From: Opisthocomus hoazin
Taxonomy: Eukaryota; Chordata; Aves; Opisthocomiformes; Opisthocomidae
Reading direction: 5' to 3'
Assembly: GCF_030867145.1 (NCBI RefSeq)
Contig: NC_134440.1
Location: forward strand, 6,448,001-6,512,000
Length of the DNA stretch: 64,000 nucleotides
The translations under genes were made by a program, and so were the position numbers. This document shows, in pieces, positions 14,058 to 25,600 of the stretch; position 1 is the first letter of the stretch; every line of letters begins with the position of its first letter. Below the pieces are notes generated by a model. It had not been told where the DNA came from, did no database searches, and saw only the letters and a program-made list of their open reading frames with translations.

Positions 14058-15683
14058 GAGCGCACGCTTCTGTAATACGCGACGTGATCTTTTCACCAAA
14101 ACTGCAGGACAGAATATTGATTGGCTCCAGATGAACCATCCACCTCTGTATTACCATGGCAAAATCTGCAAGGCAGAGAGGCCGGTTTAATGGCAGGATG
14201 TTCGAGTTTTGCGGCATTTCCTAACGCACACAGAGAGCACATGTGGATAAGCACCCCTGCCCACTGAGTTTCTGATAACTGGAAAAGAAAAATCTATGTA
14301 CTGTGCCATCTTCAGAACCGGCTGCTCAAGTTTTCCTAAATTAACTACATCCCTATTTCCCATGCTGCAAACAGCATTAAACCGCACATTTTAAGGTGGA
14401 GGAGGTTGGAGGTTGTGGTTTGTTTCTTTTTTTTTTTCTTTTTAAGCCTGTAGGAAGTTTTGTGAATACACATAAAACCATTCCCTCCTTCCAGATTAAT
14501 CCCTGACCTATGTAATCTTTAACCTACACTTCACGCAACCCGCTGGGAGACGCAAGTTAATATTTGGCAACACGAAGAGAACTGAACTGGTCATCGTTCT
14601 ACTTTCAGTTTCTGTCAATTTAAGCAGAGCGCGCGCCCGGGAACACACACACGAATGACAGAGCTGCCCAAACAGGAAAGGCTGCATTAACCAGCGTGTG
14701 CTGGAGGCTCCAGCTCCGGGAGCAGCCGATGAAAACAGCATGCCAGCATACATGGAGGATGTTTTGGAAACCACAGATACAGCAACAGCACCAAAAGGCA
14801 GGCAGCAGATAGGCACACACAGCCATCTCCCCTGCCACAAGCGATATGCTTCTAATCATTCACACACAAGCGTGTTACGATTGCCAAGCGAGCAACAATA
14901 TCAGCAATGTCAGCCGCCCTAGCCTGTGCGTCCCAGCATGTTCTCCCCGTGAAGCAGCACACGTACAAGGGCAAAGCCTGAAACGCAAGGAATAATCAAC
15001 AGTACCCAGCTCAAGGCAAAATATATACACAGAGAGAGATATTTTTCCCTTTACAAACTGTTCTCAAAGGTGCTACAAACAGGGTGAAAAACTGCTCAAG
15101 GGTTGGTACGAACCCTACATACACACAAAAAGCCCAACCTCTCAAGCCTTTCGGCTCTCGTGAGATTTTCACTAATTTGAACACGGACATTGTCATCAAG
15201 GTCACACGTCCCTCACTCCGGGCTCGGGAGAGGCAGGAAAAACTCAGGCAAGTTAGGAAAAAACCCGCCGCTCACGTAACTAACCAGGGACAAGTGACAC
15301 TTGATTTGAAAGCGTGCGGATTACGGCTGCCATCAGCCGACAAACCTGACTTGAATTCCGCCCGCACCAAATGAAAGCGGAGCTGGAAGGGCGCTCGGTC
15401 CAGGGACGCGCAAGCGACAGCACCGAGCCCGGCACCAGGCACCGCCGGCGAAGCCCAGCTCCCCGACCCGCGGCCCGCGCTTCTCCTCGGCTTCATCGCG
15501 ACGGGCTTGGGGGGTCCCCCCCGACCACCCCAACCCACCGATAATTTAGGCGACGTTTATCAGCCAGAAAACCCTCCCGACTTCGCCCCGCGGCTCCGGT
15601 TATTCACCGGTTACGCGAGCCGAGGAAAACACGAAAACTTTTCATTAACCAGTCCTCCTCCTCCCCGCCCTTAAGTTTAGTCA

Positions 15684-16121
<438 letters not shown>

Positions 16122-16268
16122 CTAGAGGGGCCGGCCGGGGTGGGGTGTGGCGGCCGGGCCCGGCCGGGGGCGTGTGCGAGGTGCGGGCGGCGGCGGCGGC
16201 GGGAGAGGCGGGGAGGGGAGGCCGGTGCCGGCGGGGGCGCCCGCTCCCCTCGCCTCCCTCTATTGTCG

Positions 16269-16304
16269 TTAGCGGCTCGCGGGGCTCTCCGGCGCCGCCG
16301 CCAT
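16269..16304 (-). CDS. Candidate upstream ORF in DOT1L 5' UTR (11 codons)
   Basis: On the minus strand an ATG inside the YY1-type motif (16304-16302) opens an 11-codon frame, MAAAPESPASR, ending in TAA at 16269. It lies about 200 nt upstream of the DOT1L start and does not overlap it. It would be translated only if transcription starts upstream of 16304, which I cannot establish. If used, it could lower DOT1L translation. This is an inference from sequence alone. Confidence 0.35.
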   Translation of the reverse strand: MAAAPESPASR

Positions 16305-16308
16305 CTTG
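16297..16308 (-). promoter_or_regulatory. DOT1L: YY1-type motif at DOT1L promoter
   Basis: The minus strand reads CAAGATGGCGGC, an exact match to the extended YY1 consensus in the sense orientation that is common just downstream of transcription starts of housekeeping genes. It supports placing the DOT1L start near here. Confidence 0.6.
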
Positions 16309-16696
16309 GGCCGGCGTGAGGCGAAGCACAATGAGGCGCCGGGGCCGGGGCCGGGCCGGGCCCCACCGACGCGCCAGACGCGGGGGGCGGAGGCGGGCGC
16401 GGCCTCGCGCTCCCTCCCCCTGTCCTCAGCTGCCCTCCCCGCGCGCGCCGCCACCCACGCGCGCCCCCGCGCCGCGCGCCAGGCGCTGGGGGGGGGTGGG
16501 GGAACAGCGCGTGCCAGGCGGCGCGGGGCACCCGCGCGCGAGCTCTGCTCCCGGCCCGCGGGCGGCGCGCGGGGGCGCGACGCGGGCGGCGCGTTGGAGC
16601 CCGCGCGGCGGCGCGAGGCGGCGGGGCCACGCGCGGGCGAGGGCGCGGGGCCGGCGCGCGGCGCTCGGGAGGGACGTGCAGGGCTGGGGGAACCGC

Positions 16697-16965
16697 GTGA
16701 CACTGGTGGGACCCGGTGTGGCACTGATGGGGCACCTGGGTGAGACCGATGGGCGACCTCTGGTGACACTGCTGGGGCACCGGGTGTGACACTGCTGGGG
16801 GACCCTGAGTGTGACACTGCTGGGACATTCAGTGTGACACTGCCGGGGCACCGGGTGTGGTGCTGATGGCGGACCCTGTGTGTGACACTGATGGGGGACC
16901 CCAGGTGACACGAATGGGGCACCTGTGTGACACTGAAGGGGGACCCGGTGTGACACTGCGGTGCT
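16697..16965. repeat. Minisatellite, 22-25 nt unit, beside the DOT1L CpG island
   Basis: About twelve diverged tandem copies of a unit starting gtgacactg and continuing with a GGGG-containing block such as ctggggcaccgggt. The array begins at the upstream edge of the DOT1L CpG island, roughly 400 nt upstream of the probable start, and passes into a more degenerate GC-rich repeat at 16966-17045 and then into a CR1 copy. Apparent open frames across it, rich in VTP and SHRxP-like repeats, come from the repetition. Confidence 0.85.
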
Positions 16966-17054
16966 GGCACGCAGCACTGGTGCCCGTGCAAGGCTGGAGC
17001 GCCCTGTGTGGAGGTGCAAGGCTGGCACGCACCGTGTGCATGGCCCTGCCAGGC

Positions 17055-17772
17055 TGGAGCAGCTTGGGGCGGCCCTGCTGGAGAGCAGCTCTGCGGAGAG
17101 GGACCTGGGTGTCCTGGTGGACGACAGGGTGACCATGAGCCAGCAGCGTGCCCTGACTGCCCAGAAGGCCAATGGCATCCTGGGGTGCATTAGGAGGAGT
17201 GTGGCCAGCAGGTCAGGGAGGTTCTCCTTCCCCTCTGCTCTGCCCTGGGGAGGCCCCATCTGCAGCACTGCGTCCAGTGCTGGGCTCCCCAGTTCAAGAA
17301 AGATGAGGAGCTGCTGGAGAGAGTCCAGTACAGGGCTACGAGGATGAGGAGGGGACTGGAGCATCTCTCCTACGAGGAAAGGCTGAGGGAGCTGGGCTTG
17401 TTCAGCCTGGAGAAGAGAAGGCTGTGAGGGGACCTTAGAAATGCCTCTAAATATCTGCAGGGTGGGGGTCAGGAGGACGGGGCCAGACTCTGTTCAGTGG
17501 TGCCCAGCGACAGGACAAGGGGCAACGGGCACAAACTGAAGCAGAGGAAGCTCCAGCTGAACCCGAGGAAGAACTTCTTCCCTCTGAGGGTGACGGAGCC
17601 CTGGCCCAGGGAGGCTGTGGAGTCTCCTTCTCTGGAGATATTCCAGCCCCGCCTGGACGCGGTGCTGTGCAGCCTGCTCTGGGTGACCCTGCTTGGGCAG
17701 GGGGTTGGGCTGGGTGACCCACGGAGGGCCCTGCCAACCCCCGCCGTGCTGGGGTTCTGTGTGATTCTGTGG
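17055..17772 (+). mobile_element. CR1 LINE, 5'-truncated copy 1 (3' end)
   Basis: This is the 3' part of a chicken-repeat-1 type non-LTR retrotransposon. Conceptual fragments such as [31 protein letters not shown] and [14 protein letters not shown] are typical of the end of CR1 ORF2. It ends with ttctgtgtgattctgtg, the CR1 tail. The frame is broken by a one-base deletion near 17210 and further changes, and 9 bases present in copy 4 are missing near 17610. It is not functional. Positions 17065-17205 are identical to part of copy 4, 11.4 kb away. Confidence 0.93.
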
Positions 17773-18592
17773 GACGCTGCAGCGTGTGCGCGGTTCACTC
17801 CACGTGCCTGCTGGTGCGCAGCCGCTGACGGTGTGAGCTGTGCGCGGCGCCGTGAGGCCATGGTGCCGGGTGTGCAAGTCACCCGCTGGTGACGCAGCCA
17901 GGGGTTCCCATTGCGCATGGGTCAGCGTGCCAGGCTGGTGCGAAGGGTTCCGTGCGGCTCGCGTAGGAGCTTCACCAGGACGGGGCATCGGGAGCCCGCG
18001 GCGACGCTGAGCCGCAGCCTTGCACCGCAGCAGCACCCCGGCGTGCACACCGGTGCGTCTTCCAGCGGCGGCGGGGTGATGGCCTCCATCGGCCGTGGAA
18101 GATGTCGGTGCTGCCCTGGGCGTAGGGAGGAGTGGCCGTGGGGCAGGGAGCTGCTGCACCAACCAGCAACTACAGCCTTACGACACTGTGTAACCTGGTA
18201 GTAGGGCTCAGTGCCCCGCGGCAGGGTCTCTGCAACCCACTGGGGCTGTCTGACCCCCACGGAGGGGAGCGGGAAGGGTCCTGTGTGAGGGCTGGTGTCC
18301 CCCTGGCCCCTGGCATCCCCCTGGGCCCCGTCCCAAGCCGGCGGTGCCCGGTGTGCCCAGGAGCTGGGTGACACCGTCCTGGTCTCTGCGTCGTCCTGGC
18401 ACAGCGGGAGCCGGGTGACATCAATTTGCATCTCTGTGGGTGCCCGGCCGTGCCCAGGAGCAGAGCCGGGAGCGGGCGATGCCGTTTTACATGTCTATAG
18501 GTGCCCAGGCTCTGGAGCTGAGTGAGAAAATCAGGCCTTTTGGGTGCTGATTTCCCTTATTTGGGAACATGTGGGTGCCCTGGGGTGGGGGA
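17773..18592. other. Intergenic GC-rich single-copy sequence
   Basis: GC-rich DNA between CR1 copy 1 and the 52-nt minisatellite. Several overlapping open frames exist on both strands, as expected from high GC and few stop codons. None resembles a known protein, and none shows a convincing splice structure. I see nothing else here. Confidence 0.6.
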
Positions 18593-18809
18593 ACATCTGA
18601 GTGCCCTGCCATCCTGCCCTGCCACCCTGTCCTGGGGTATGGGGACATCTGAGTGCCCTGCCACCCTGCCCTGCCACCCTGCTCTGGGATTCAGGGACAT
18701 CTGGGTGCCCTGCCACCCTGCCTGCCACCCTGTCCTGGGGCGTGGGGACATCTGGGTGCCCTGCCACCCTGTCCTGCCACCCTGTTCTGGGGTGCAGGGA
18801 CATCTGGGA
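18593..18809. repeat. Minisatellite, 52-nt unit
   Basis: Four tandem units of 52, 52, 51 and 52 nt plus a partial fifth. Each starts acatctgggtgccctgcca or a close variant and ends in a ctgggg-type block. Within a unit the motif ccctgccac is itself repeated, so this is a two-level repeat. Copies are close to identical, which suggests fairly recent expansion or ongoing homogenisation. Confidence 0.88.
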
Positions 18810-19142
18810 CCCAGAGGCCTCGTGCTCCCGGGGCTCCTCTGCTCGCGGGGATGAGAGAATCCAGGCGGGAGGAATCGCTGCCGATGCTGCACGCTGCTGC
18901 CCCACACTAGCTACGGCTTGCAAGCCCTGCAGGGCTGGAGACACAGGCAGGTGCGGCTGTGGGTGGGTGACGTGGGGGTCACCTCGCCCCTCGTTTGCAC
19001 CTTGGCAAAGGGACGTTGCACCCCGACACCCACCGACGGCTCGGCCGCCCTCCGAGGAGATGCCGGCTCCTCGTAGGACGTGTGCCTGCCGGCGGAGCTC
19101 TGCGGGGTACTCTGGGGCGCATGCACGTGCTTCCTCCTGAGA
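18810..19142. other. Intergenic GC-rich spacer
   Basis: About 330 nt of GC-rich sequence between the 52-nt minisatellite and CR1 copy 2. I see no gene, repeat or clear motif in it. Confidence 0.5.
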
Positions 19143-19790
19143 AATCACAGAATGGTCGGGGTTGGCAAGGACCTCTGGGGTCACCCAGCCCAACCCCCTG
19201 CCCAAGCAGGGTCACCCAGAGCAGGCTGCACAGAACCGTGTCCAGGCGGGGCTGGAATATCTCCAGAGAAGGAGACTCCACAACCTCCCTGGGCAGCCTG
19301 GGCCAGGGCTCTGTCACCCTCAGAGGGAAGAAGTTCTTCCTCGGGGTCAGCTGGAGCTTCCTCTGCTCCAGTTTGTGCCCGTTGCCCCTTGTCCTGTCGC
19401 TGGGCACCACTGAACAGAGTCTGGCCCCGTCCTCCTGACCCCCACCCTGCAGATATTTAGAGGCATTTCTAAGGTCCCCTCTCAGCCTTCTCTTCTCCAG
19501 GCTGAACAAGCCCAGCTCCCTCAGCCTCTCCTTGTAGGAGAGATGCTCCAGTCCCCTCCTCATCCTCGTAGCCCTGTACTGGACTCTCTCCAGCAGCTCC
19601 TCATCTTTCTTGAACTGGGGAGCCCAGAACTGGACACAGCGCTGCAGATGGGGCCTCCCCAGGGCAGAGCAGAGGGGGAGGAGAACCTCCCTGACCTGCT
19701 GGCCACACTCCTCCTAATGCACCCCAGGATGCATTGACCTTCTTGGCAGCCAGGGCACACTGCTGGCTCATGGTCACCCTGTCCCAGCGA
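19143..19790 (-). mobile_element. CR1 LINE, 5'-truncated copy 2
   Basis: A CR1 3' fragment on the minus strand. Its tail lies at 19143-19155 (plus strand tcacagaatgg) and its truncated 5' end near 19790, at the MSQQ-encoding region. Minus-strand fragments include [19 protein letters not shown] and [16 protein letters not shown], the CR1 ORF2 C-terminal signature. The frame carries the same one-base deletion in the SRS-R segment as copies 1 and 4. Non-functional. Confidence 0.93.
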
Positions 19791-21194
19791 GGCAGCGTCC
19801 ACGCCGGAGGTGGGAGCAGGACTGGCGGAGCTGCCATCGCCGCCTGGCGACGGCCTGAGCAGGTCTCGGTGCATCCAGAGCTCGCACCAGCACCCTCGGG
19901 TCGGCTCGGAGCCCTGCAGCCGCTTGCTCCCCTGTCACCCTCGAAAGCAGTCATTTTCCTCCCAGCAGGTGATTTTTAACTGGTTTTCAGCCCATGGGAC
20001 ACCGGCGTGTCCAACGCCCAGCTCATCGGGGCTCTCCAGCCCACCGCTCAGCAGTGAGGGACCCCAAGGGAAGAGCACCCAGCACCACCGCAGCACCCGC
20101 ACCCTCACTGCCTGTCTCTGCTCTCACCCTGCTGCGGGATGGGGCTGGCGAACAGCCACGCCGTGCTGGGTGCTGGTTTCCATCCGAGGGCTGGAAGAGC
20201 GGCAGGGAACCCACGTCTGCCGGGGATGAGCATCCCTGCGGGGCCGGAGCATCCCGAGGAGGCACCCGCAGCCCGGTCGGGCATCAGCGAGCCCGGGCAC
20301 TGCAGCACAGCCTGACTTGCAGCCAGGGCATCAGACAGCTTAGGGGAGGAAAACCAGTCTTTTCCCATCAAACTGGTGGTGGAAGTTGTGCTGGGAGCTC
20401 CTGCCCTGCAATGCGGGCGTGGGGCTGGTAACACCCCCGCTCGGTTTCTCACTTTCTCAGCCGAAGACAGGTAAACACGGCTCGTGGCAGGATGCTTTTC
20501 GCCATCTGTCTTTCCTGGCTGTTGTCCCCCAGCTGATTAATCTCATCTTCCTTTTATCCTGACGGGGAGGATGTGGGTCAGCCACAAACGTACCGGGGAG
20601 GGCGAGGGGCTGCCTGCTGCGGAGCTGGGCTTGGCACCAGCCCGCGGTGCCCCTGCTTTGCTGTGATCGCCTCCGCTCTCCTCCTGCGCCGGGCTGTGGC
20701 TGCGGGGCCGGGCAGGGCCACTCGCCTTCGGGATGCTGCTCCCGCTGCCTCGGTGACGCGCCAAGACGTCCGATATTTGGGCTGGAAACCCGCGTCGCTG
20801 TTGGGGTCGCAGCCTTCCCGCTCCCGTCGCCCCGACAGCGCGGCGTGGGAGGGCAGGGCGATGCGCTGGGCCTGAAACGCGTCCCGGAGCCGCCGCGTGC
20901 CAGAGCGGGAGATCTCCTGGTGAGGCATTTTGTGCGTTATTTAACACCTGTGTTTCTTGACAGGTCGCTGCCTTCGGCTGAGACGAGCCCTTGTTGGCCG
21001 GAGGCGAGCGCGCAGCGCGGTGACGGAGAGCTCAGGCTGGGACGTGCCCCTGCTCCTGTCCCCGCAGCCGGTTGCTCCCTCATCCAGAAATGCCTCCGGG
21101 TCCGGGTCCAAACTCAGCCTCTCTTCTCTCTGTGTCCTCTTTTTCCGCCTTAAATGGCCGTACGTGCAGGAAGCTGCGTAACTAGGAACGCTTT
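19791..21194. other. Intergenic GC-rich single-copy sequence
   Basis: GC-rich DNA with overlapping open frames of 100-170 codons on both strands (for example around 20543-20947 and 20647-21153). Their translations are Ala/Pro/Arg/Gly-rich, match no family I recognise, and overlap one another in different frames. I regard them as compositional. Nothing else is evident. Confidence 0.55.
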
Positions 21195-21330
21195 TCTAAA
21201 GAAAACACTAAAATCATCAAGTCAGCAGTGCTTAAACTGCTCTGACTGCCTCTTAAATAATCAATTCATATTTAATTAGCTTACCACAAAAATTCCATTA
21301 AATTTAAATAAATAGACATGGCAGGAGTTC
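21195..21330. promoter_or_regulatory. AT-rich islet with hairpin, candidate conserved element
   Basis: A sharp drop in GC inside very GC-rich flanks. It contains a hairpin (21220-21247): agtcagcagt pairs with actgct and gact, with a 2-nt bulge and a 6-nt loop. Homeodomain-type cores (taattag, aaattcca, ttaaattt) follow. Such islets are often conserved enhancers. This is an inference from composition and motifs; alignment to other birds would decide. Confidence 0.3.
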
Positions 21331-22244
21331 TCCGAGGCACAGCAGGCTCCGCTTAAAGAATTCTCTTTGAGTTTGTTGGGTTGGTCTTTAATCAGTTCGT
21401 TGTCAAAGTCCTTGTGTGGCCCAGGCGGGCTCCTGGGCTGCTGGTAACGAGGGATCGAAGCGACGAGGGTTTCCCGGATGGAGCCAGCCCGTGCCCGGCC
21501 GTCTCGCTGCCGCGCAGTGCTTCGGCACCGGCGCGGAGGTCTGCCGGCAGGTAGCGGAGGGCAGGTCGTTTCCGAAACACCAGCGCTAACCAGGAGATCC
21601 TTTCTTCACTGATTTCTCGGAGTTTTCCATCCAGGAGGAGGGAGGGAAGCGAGCAAGGGCAACGGCTTTTTTCCTGCCGGTTCAGTGCGCTGAACTGGCC
21701 GCCAAGAGATGGGAGCAGCCCCCCTGAGAGGTTGGAGCCGCTCTCCCCCCTTCAACAGCTGTGAAATTTGGGGTTTGGGGGGTTTCTTTGCCTGCTTGCC
21801 CCCGCGCTCGCCTGCAGCTCGGCTCTGTGCTGCAGCAGGACCCAGCGGGTGCTGCCGGGGCTCCGCGGGACAGTGATTTTTCAGGGGCGTCGGGCAGCGA
21901 CCTGCAGTGTAACCGACTCCAGGGTCACAAGAACAGCTTCAAAACCAGCAGCCGTTAGATTTTGCTGGTGCAGAGGTTTGTGGGGGGAGAGGTGCCAGTC
22001 TCCTCGCTGGGTTTACTGACCCTGCCGCGTCCCCCACTTGCTGCAGCTCCCGGCTCCATCCTGGCACGATTCAGTACTCCATTTTTTTTGGCCGTCACCA
22101 GATCAGCCAGATTTGACTCTGAGGGAGGAAGGGGGATGGGCTGCGCAGCTCCCCAAGTGCAGCCGCGGTGCTGGGGTGCTGGAGAAGGGAGGTTTCCCTG
22201 GGGAGGCTCACGGGCAGCCAGCCAGCAGCCCCTCCGCTCCCACA
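21331..22244. other. Intergenic GC-rich single-copy sequence
   Basis: Mixed GC-rich sequence up to CR1 copy 3. Short open frames only; no recognised product, repeat or RNA gene. Confidence 0.5.
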
Positions 22245-22683
22245 TAGAATCACAGAATGTTGGGGGTTGGCAGAGACCTCTGTGGGTCACCCACTCCAAC
22301 CCCCTGCCCAAGCAGGGTCACCCAGGGCAGGCTGCACAGCACCGCGGCCAGGCGGGGCTGGAATATCTCCAGAGAAGGAGACTCCACAGCCTCCCTGGGC
22401 AGCCTGGGCAGGGGCTTCATCACCCTCAGAGGGAAGAAGTTCTTCCTCGGGTTCAGCTGGAGCTTCCTCTGCTTCAGTTTGTGCCCGTTGCCCCTTGTCC
22501 TGTCGCTGGGCACCACTGAATAGAGTCTGGCCCCGTCCTCCTGACCCCCACCCTGCAGATATTCAGAGGTATTTCTAAGGTCCCCTCTCAGCCTTCTCTT
22601 CTCCAGGCTGAACAAGCCCAGCTCCCTCAGCCTTTCCTCATAGGAGAGATGCTCCAGGCCCCTCATCACCCTTGTAGCCCTAC
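22245..22683 (-). mobile_element. CR1 LINE, 5'-truncated copy 3
   Basis: Minus-strand CR1 3' end. The tail is at 22245-22262 (plus strand agaatcacagaatgttggg) and the element is truncated near 22683. The minus strand encodes [16 protein letters not shown], then LRGDLRNTSEYLQGG and [16 protein letters not shown], typical of the CR1 ORF2 end. The preserved part reads in one frame for about 140 codons, but the reverse transcriptase core is missing. Non-functional. Confidence 0.93.
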
Positions 22684-25600
22684 ACAGCAGCCTGGGCCGC
22701 AGCCGGGGACCCCACAGGGAACGGCAGTGAGCAGGACAGGGGTCCCGCACGGGGACGTGGGGGACGCAGGGAGGGCATTAATGCACCAAGAATCTCTTGC
22801 ACAAGCGATGCTCCCTGCACAAGCCACGTGCAAAGGCACCTCCTGAGCTCACTCCCACGCTGGTGTTGTTCCCCAGCTCGGGGCTGTGGGATCGGCTCCC
22901 GGCAGCGGCACGCTGCCGCGCTCGTCGGTGCGCCCAGCCTCGCGGCTTGGCCATGGGGTGGGAGCCGCAGCAAGCACACGGGCTCGAGGTGCACGTCGGC
23001 TCCTCTGGAAACTTCCCTTTTCAGCGATGTCTCATCACGAGTATTGACCCAATTTAGTTGACAATAACAAGTTAGTTCATGAGGCGGGTTAATGCGGGCA
23101 AGTCTGTTCCCATCAGATTAAATATCCCAACCGGAGCCCTGTGTGTTTGCCACACAACGGCGGGGCAGGACGCTGGTGGTTTGCAGCCCCGGGGGACAGG
23201 AGCAGCTCCCTGCTTTGATGCTGGCTCCACACTGAGAGCCCAGCCCTGCAAAAGCCTCCCCTCCTTCTGGGTGCCCACATCTTGCTGTTTATTTCTGATT
23301 TGGGCTCCCCTGGGACAGGGTTACTGGTGCCCTTCGCGGTACGTGGTTTTTCCTTCTCTCCCCCCCGAAGCCTGGAGCGCGGCCAAGCTCTGTTCAGTGT
23401 TTCGTGGTAGGACCAATAAAACTTGGGCTCTGCAAACGATTCCCGTTGCACAGCTCGTTTCATGTAGTGGTTACGCTGTTTGACCCCAGCAGGAATTGCA
23501 CATCCTGGTCCCCCGTTAGCCTTTCGATGGCCCTGTGAAAGAAGGCAGGACATTTGACAACGTGAATGCAGTCCCGGCTGCACAGAGCTTCCCTTCCCCT
23601 CCTTGCAAAATGCCCCACGTGCAGTTTTCCAAGCCCCATTTTAATTTCCCGGGGTCAATCCTGTGTCGTGCTGGGGAGTTCCCCTCCACATGACGGAGCA
23701 GCATCTGTCCTTTCCATCTGTCCCAGCAGCTCCCTGGGCCAAATCTCGCCGGGGATGCTCTGGCTGCTGTTGCCACAACGACAAAATGATGCAACAGCTT
23801 CCTCTCAGGATGCAGAAGCAGCGTTAATGCCAGGGACTGGGGTGGGCGAGACGCACCATGGCTGCGCTGGTGTCGGCAAAGGTCCGGGCAGGATAAAGCC
23901 CTTTGTGGTCATGAATGTCCCCAGTCCAGTCCTGGAAATGGGTCTGTTTGAGCCCAGTTTGGGGGCTTTTCTCTCCACCGAGAGGTGGCCGCTGCTGCTG
24001 GAGCTGCCCTCGCCCCAGGATGGGAGCGGTGTACGTCAGGAGCCAGAGCCCCAGATTTACCAGGGAACAAGCTGGGAGGGCTGTCGGGTTGCTGCCACGC
24101 CAGGCACAGCCGATGTCAGCTGAATCGCCGGCTCTGCCCAGCCCCCCGGGCCAGACCCAAACCCCACCGGGGTTAATAGGGATGTTTCCACTGGAACAAA
24201 CCCAAACTGGTCACCCCTCCAGGGTGGCCGGGTGCACGGCGCCCTGCAGAGCTGCGTTCTCCTCGCTGCAATGGCCGGGTGCCCCATGAGGACTGGGGTG
24301 CCGGCCGCTGGTGTGCTCACTGCCGGGACTGCAGGGCTCCCACTGTCCCCGTGGGTGCTGCGGCTGCCTCGGCACTTCTCAGCCCGGAGGGTGCAGAGGG
24401 TTGCACGGCCGCCCAGGAGGTCCCCCATTGAGGGCCAGTTTGGGCTGGGGGAAGCACTGGGGCTGGTGGGATGCAACCCCCTCCCAGCTCTCCCCTCCAC
24501 GCAGCAGACGCCCGGTCCTGGCATTCAGCGGGGCATCGCTGAGCCCGTCCCCTCCTGCTGCCCTGCCCCATGCTCTGCCCTGGCAGTGAGTGAACGCCAT
24601 GTCCCAGCCGTCCCTTCGGTCCCCATCCTCTCCAGCGGCAGCGACCCCACCAAACTTTCCCCTTTCCACTGCCTTAGATCGGTATTCCCAGGATTAAGGG
24701 CTCTGCCCTGCGGCTCGGGGACCCTGCTCCCGGAGGGGATCACTGCCAGGCTGGGCTGGGCGCCGGGAGGATGGTGAGGAGGGAAACATCCCCAGCACCC
24801 GTCGACCTCCTCCGGGCTCTGTGCCTCCACGCCGGGCAGCGCAAAGGAAGGCACCTCTGACCTGGAGCCGTGCCCTGGCTCCGTGCTCGCAGGCAGCTGC
24901 CGGCCGCACGGGCTTGCCCGTGTGCCGGCGAGTCACAGCAGAGCCAGGCTGCAGCGGGACACGGGGGCAAGAGCGTCTGGCCACCGCAGGGGTGGGGGAT
25001 TGACCCTGTGGGCGAGCAGTGACACAGCCGGGCGTCCTGGGAAAGCCCAAACCCAGCTGGGCTGGAGTTGAAGTCCCAGAGGGCTTTCCCTCACCGCGGA
25101 GGGCAACGTGCGGGCACGAAATGGTGGCTCCTGCCTCCGTGCTGAGCCCAGGACTCTCTGGCATGTGCAGCCCCCAAAGTCTGGGGACCGGGCATCGCCC
25201 GGGTACGTGCGTACACTGTGTCACACTCGCTTGGTTGCTGCTGGAAAACCCAGCTCTGCCCAGGTGCCGGGACAGCCAAGGCCAACTGGGCATCATGGAG
25301 ATGGACCAGGGTTAGCTCGGCGGCTGCTGAGCTGCCGAACCCCCCTGGCACAGCCTGGAGCCGGGGAATGCCATCCCAGCTCCCTCCCACCCTGCCCTGG
25401 GAGGTGGCTACCAGGGCTCCGCTTTGCCAGGGAGGAACAACCCCAATTTTCTCCTTCTAGGTACTGCTGGAGCTTGAATCACCCGGTGCTGTGGCCCTGA
25501 CATACATTAGCGAACACCACGCTGCCAGGGAGCTCCCGGGGATCCGTGCTGGGACCCTCTGCCCTGCCCCAGCCCCTGACACAGCTGTGACCCCGCACGG

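Larger units (their letters stand above)
8201..15340 (-). other. DOT1L: DOT1L intron 1, proximal part
   Basis: This is the promoter-proximal part of DOT1L intron 1. It has no recognisable exon. It contains a perfect 19-nt palindrome at 10381-10399, two exact AP-1 heptamers (TGAGTCA at 10467-10473 and 12999-13005), a ten-G run at 10495-10504, an A-tract at 12360-12397 and an alternating purine-pyrimidine tract with an inverted repeat at 14022-14057. These are plausible intronic regulatory sites, but there is no functional evidence. GC content rises towards the CpG island at the right. Confidence 0.65.

Noticed and set aside
20543..21153. Overlapping 134- and 168-codon frames on opposite strands
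   Set aside because: GC-rich compositional open frames; translations are low-complexity and match no family I know.
23405..23440. Possible LTR polyadenylation region (ccaataaaacttgg)
   Set aside because: No paired LTR, primer-binding site or retroviral coding remnant is visible; AATAAA alone is too common.
23452..23500. tRNA-Val-like stretch (tgtagtggttacg)
   Set aside because: It lacks a proper A-box spacing and any B-box (GGTTCGA), and no cloverleaf can be drawn.
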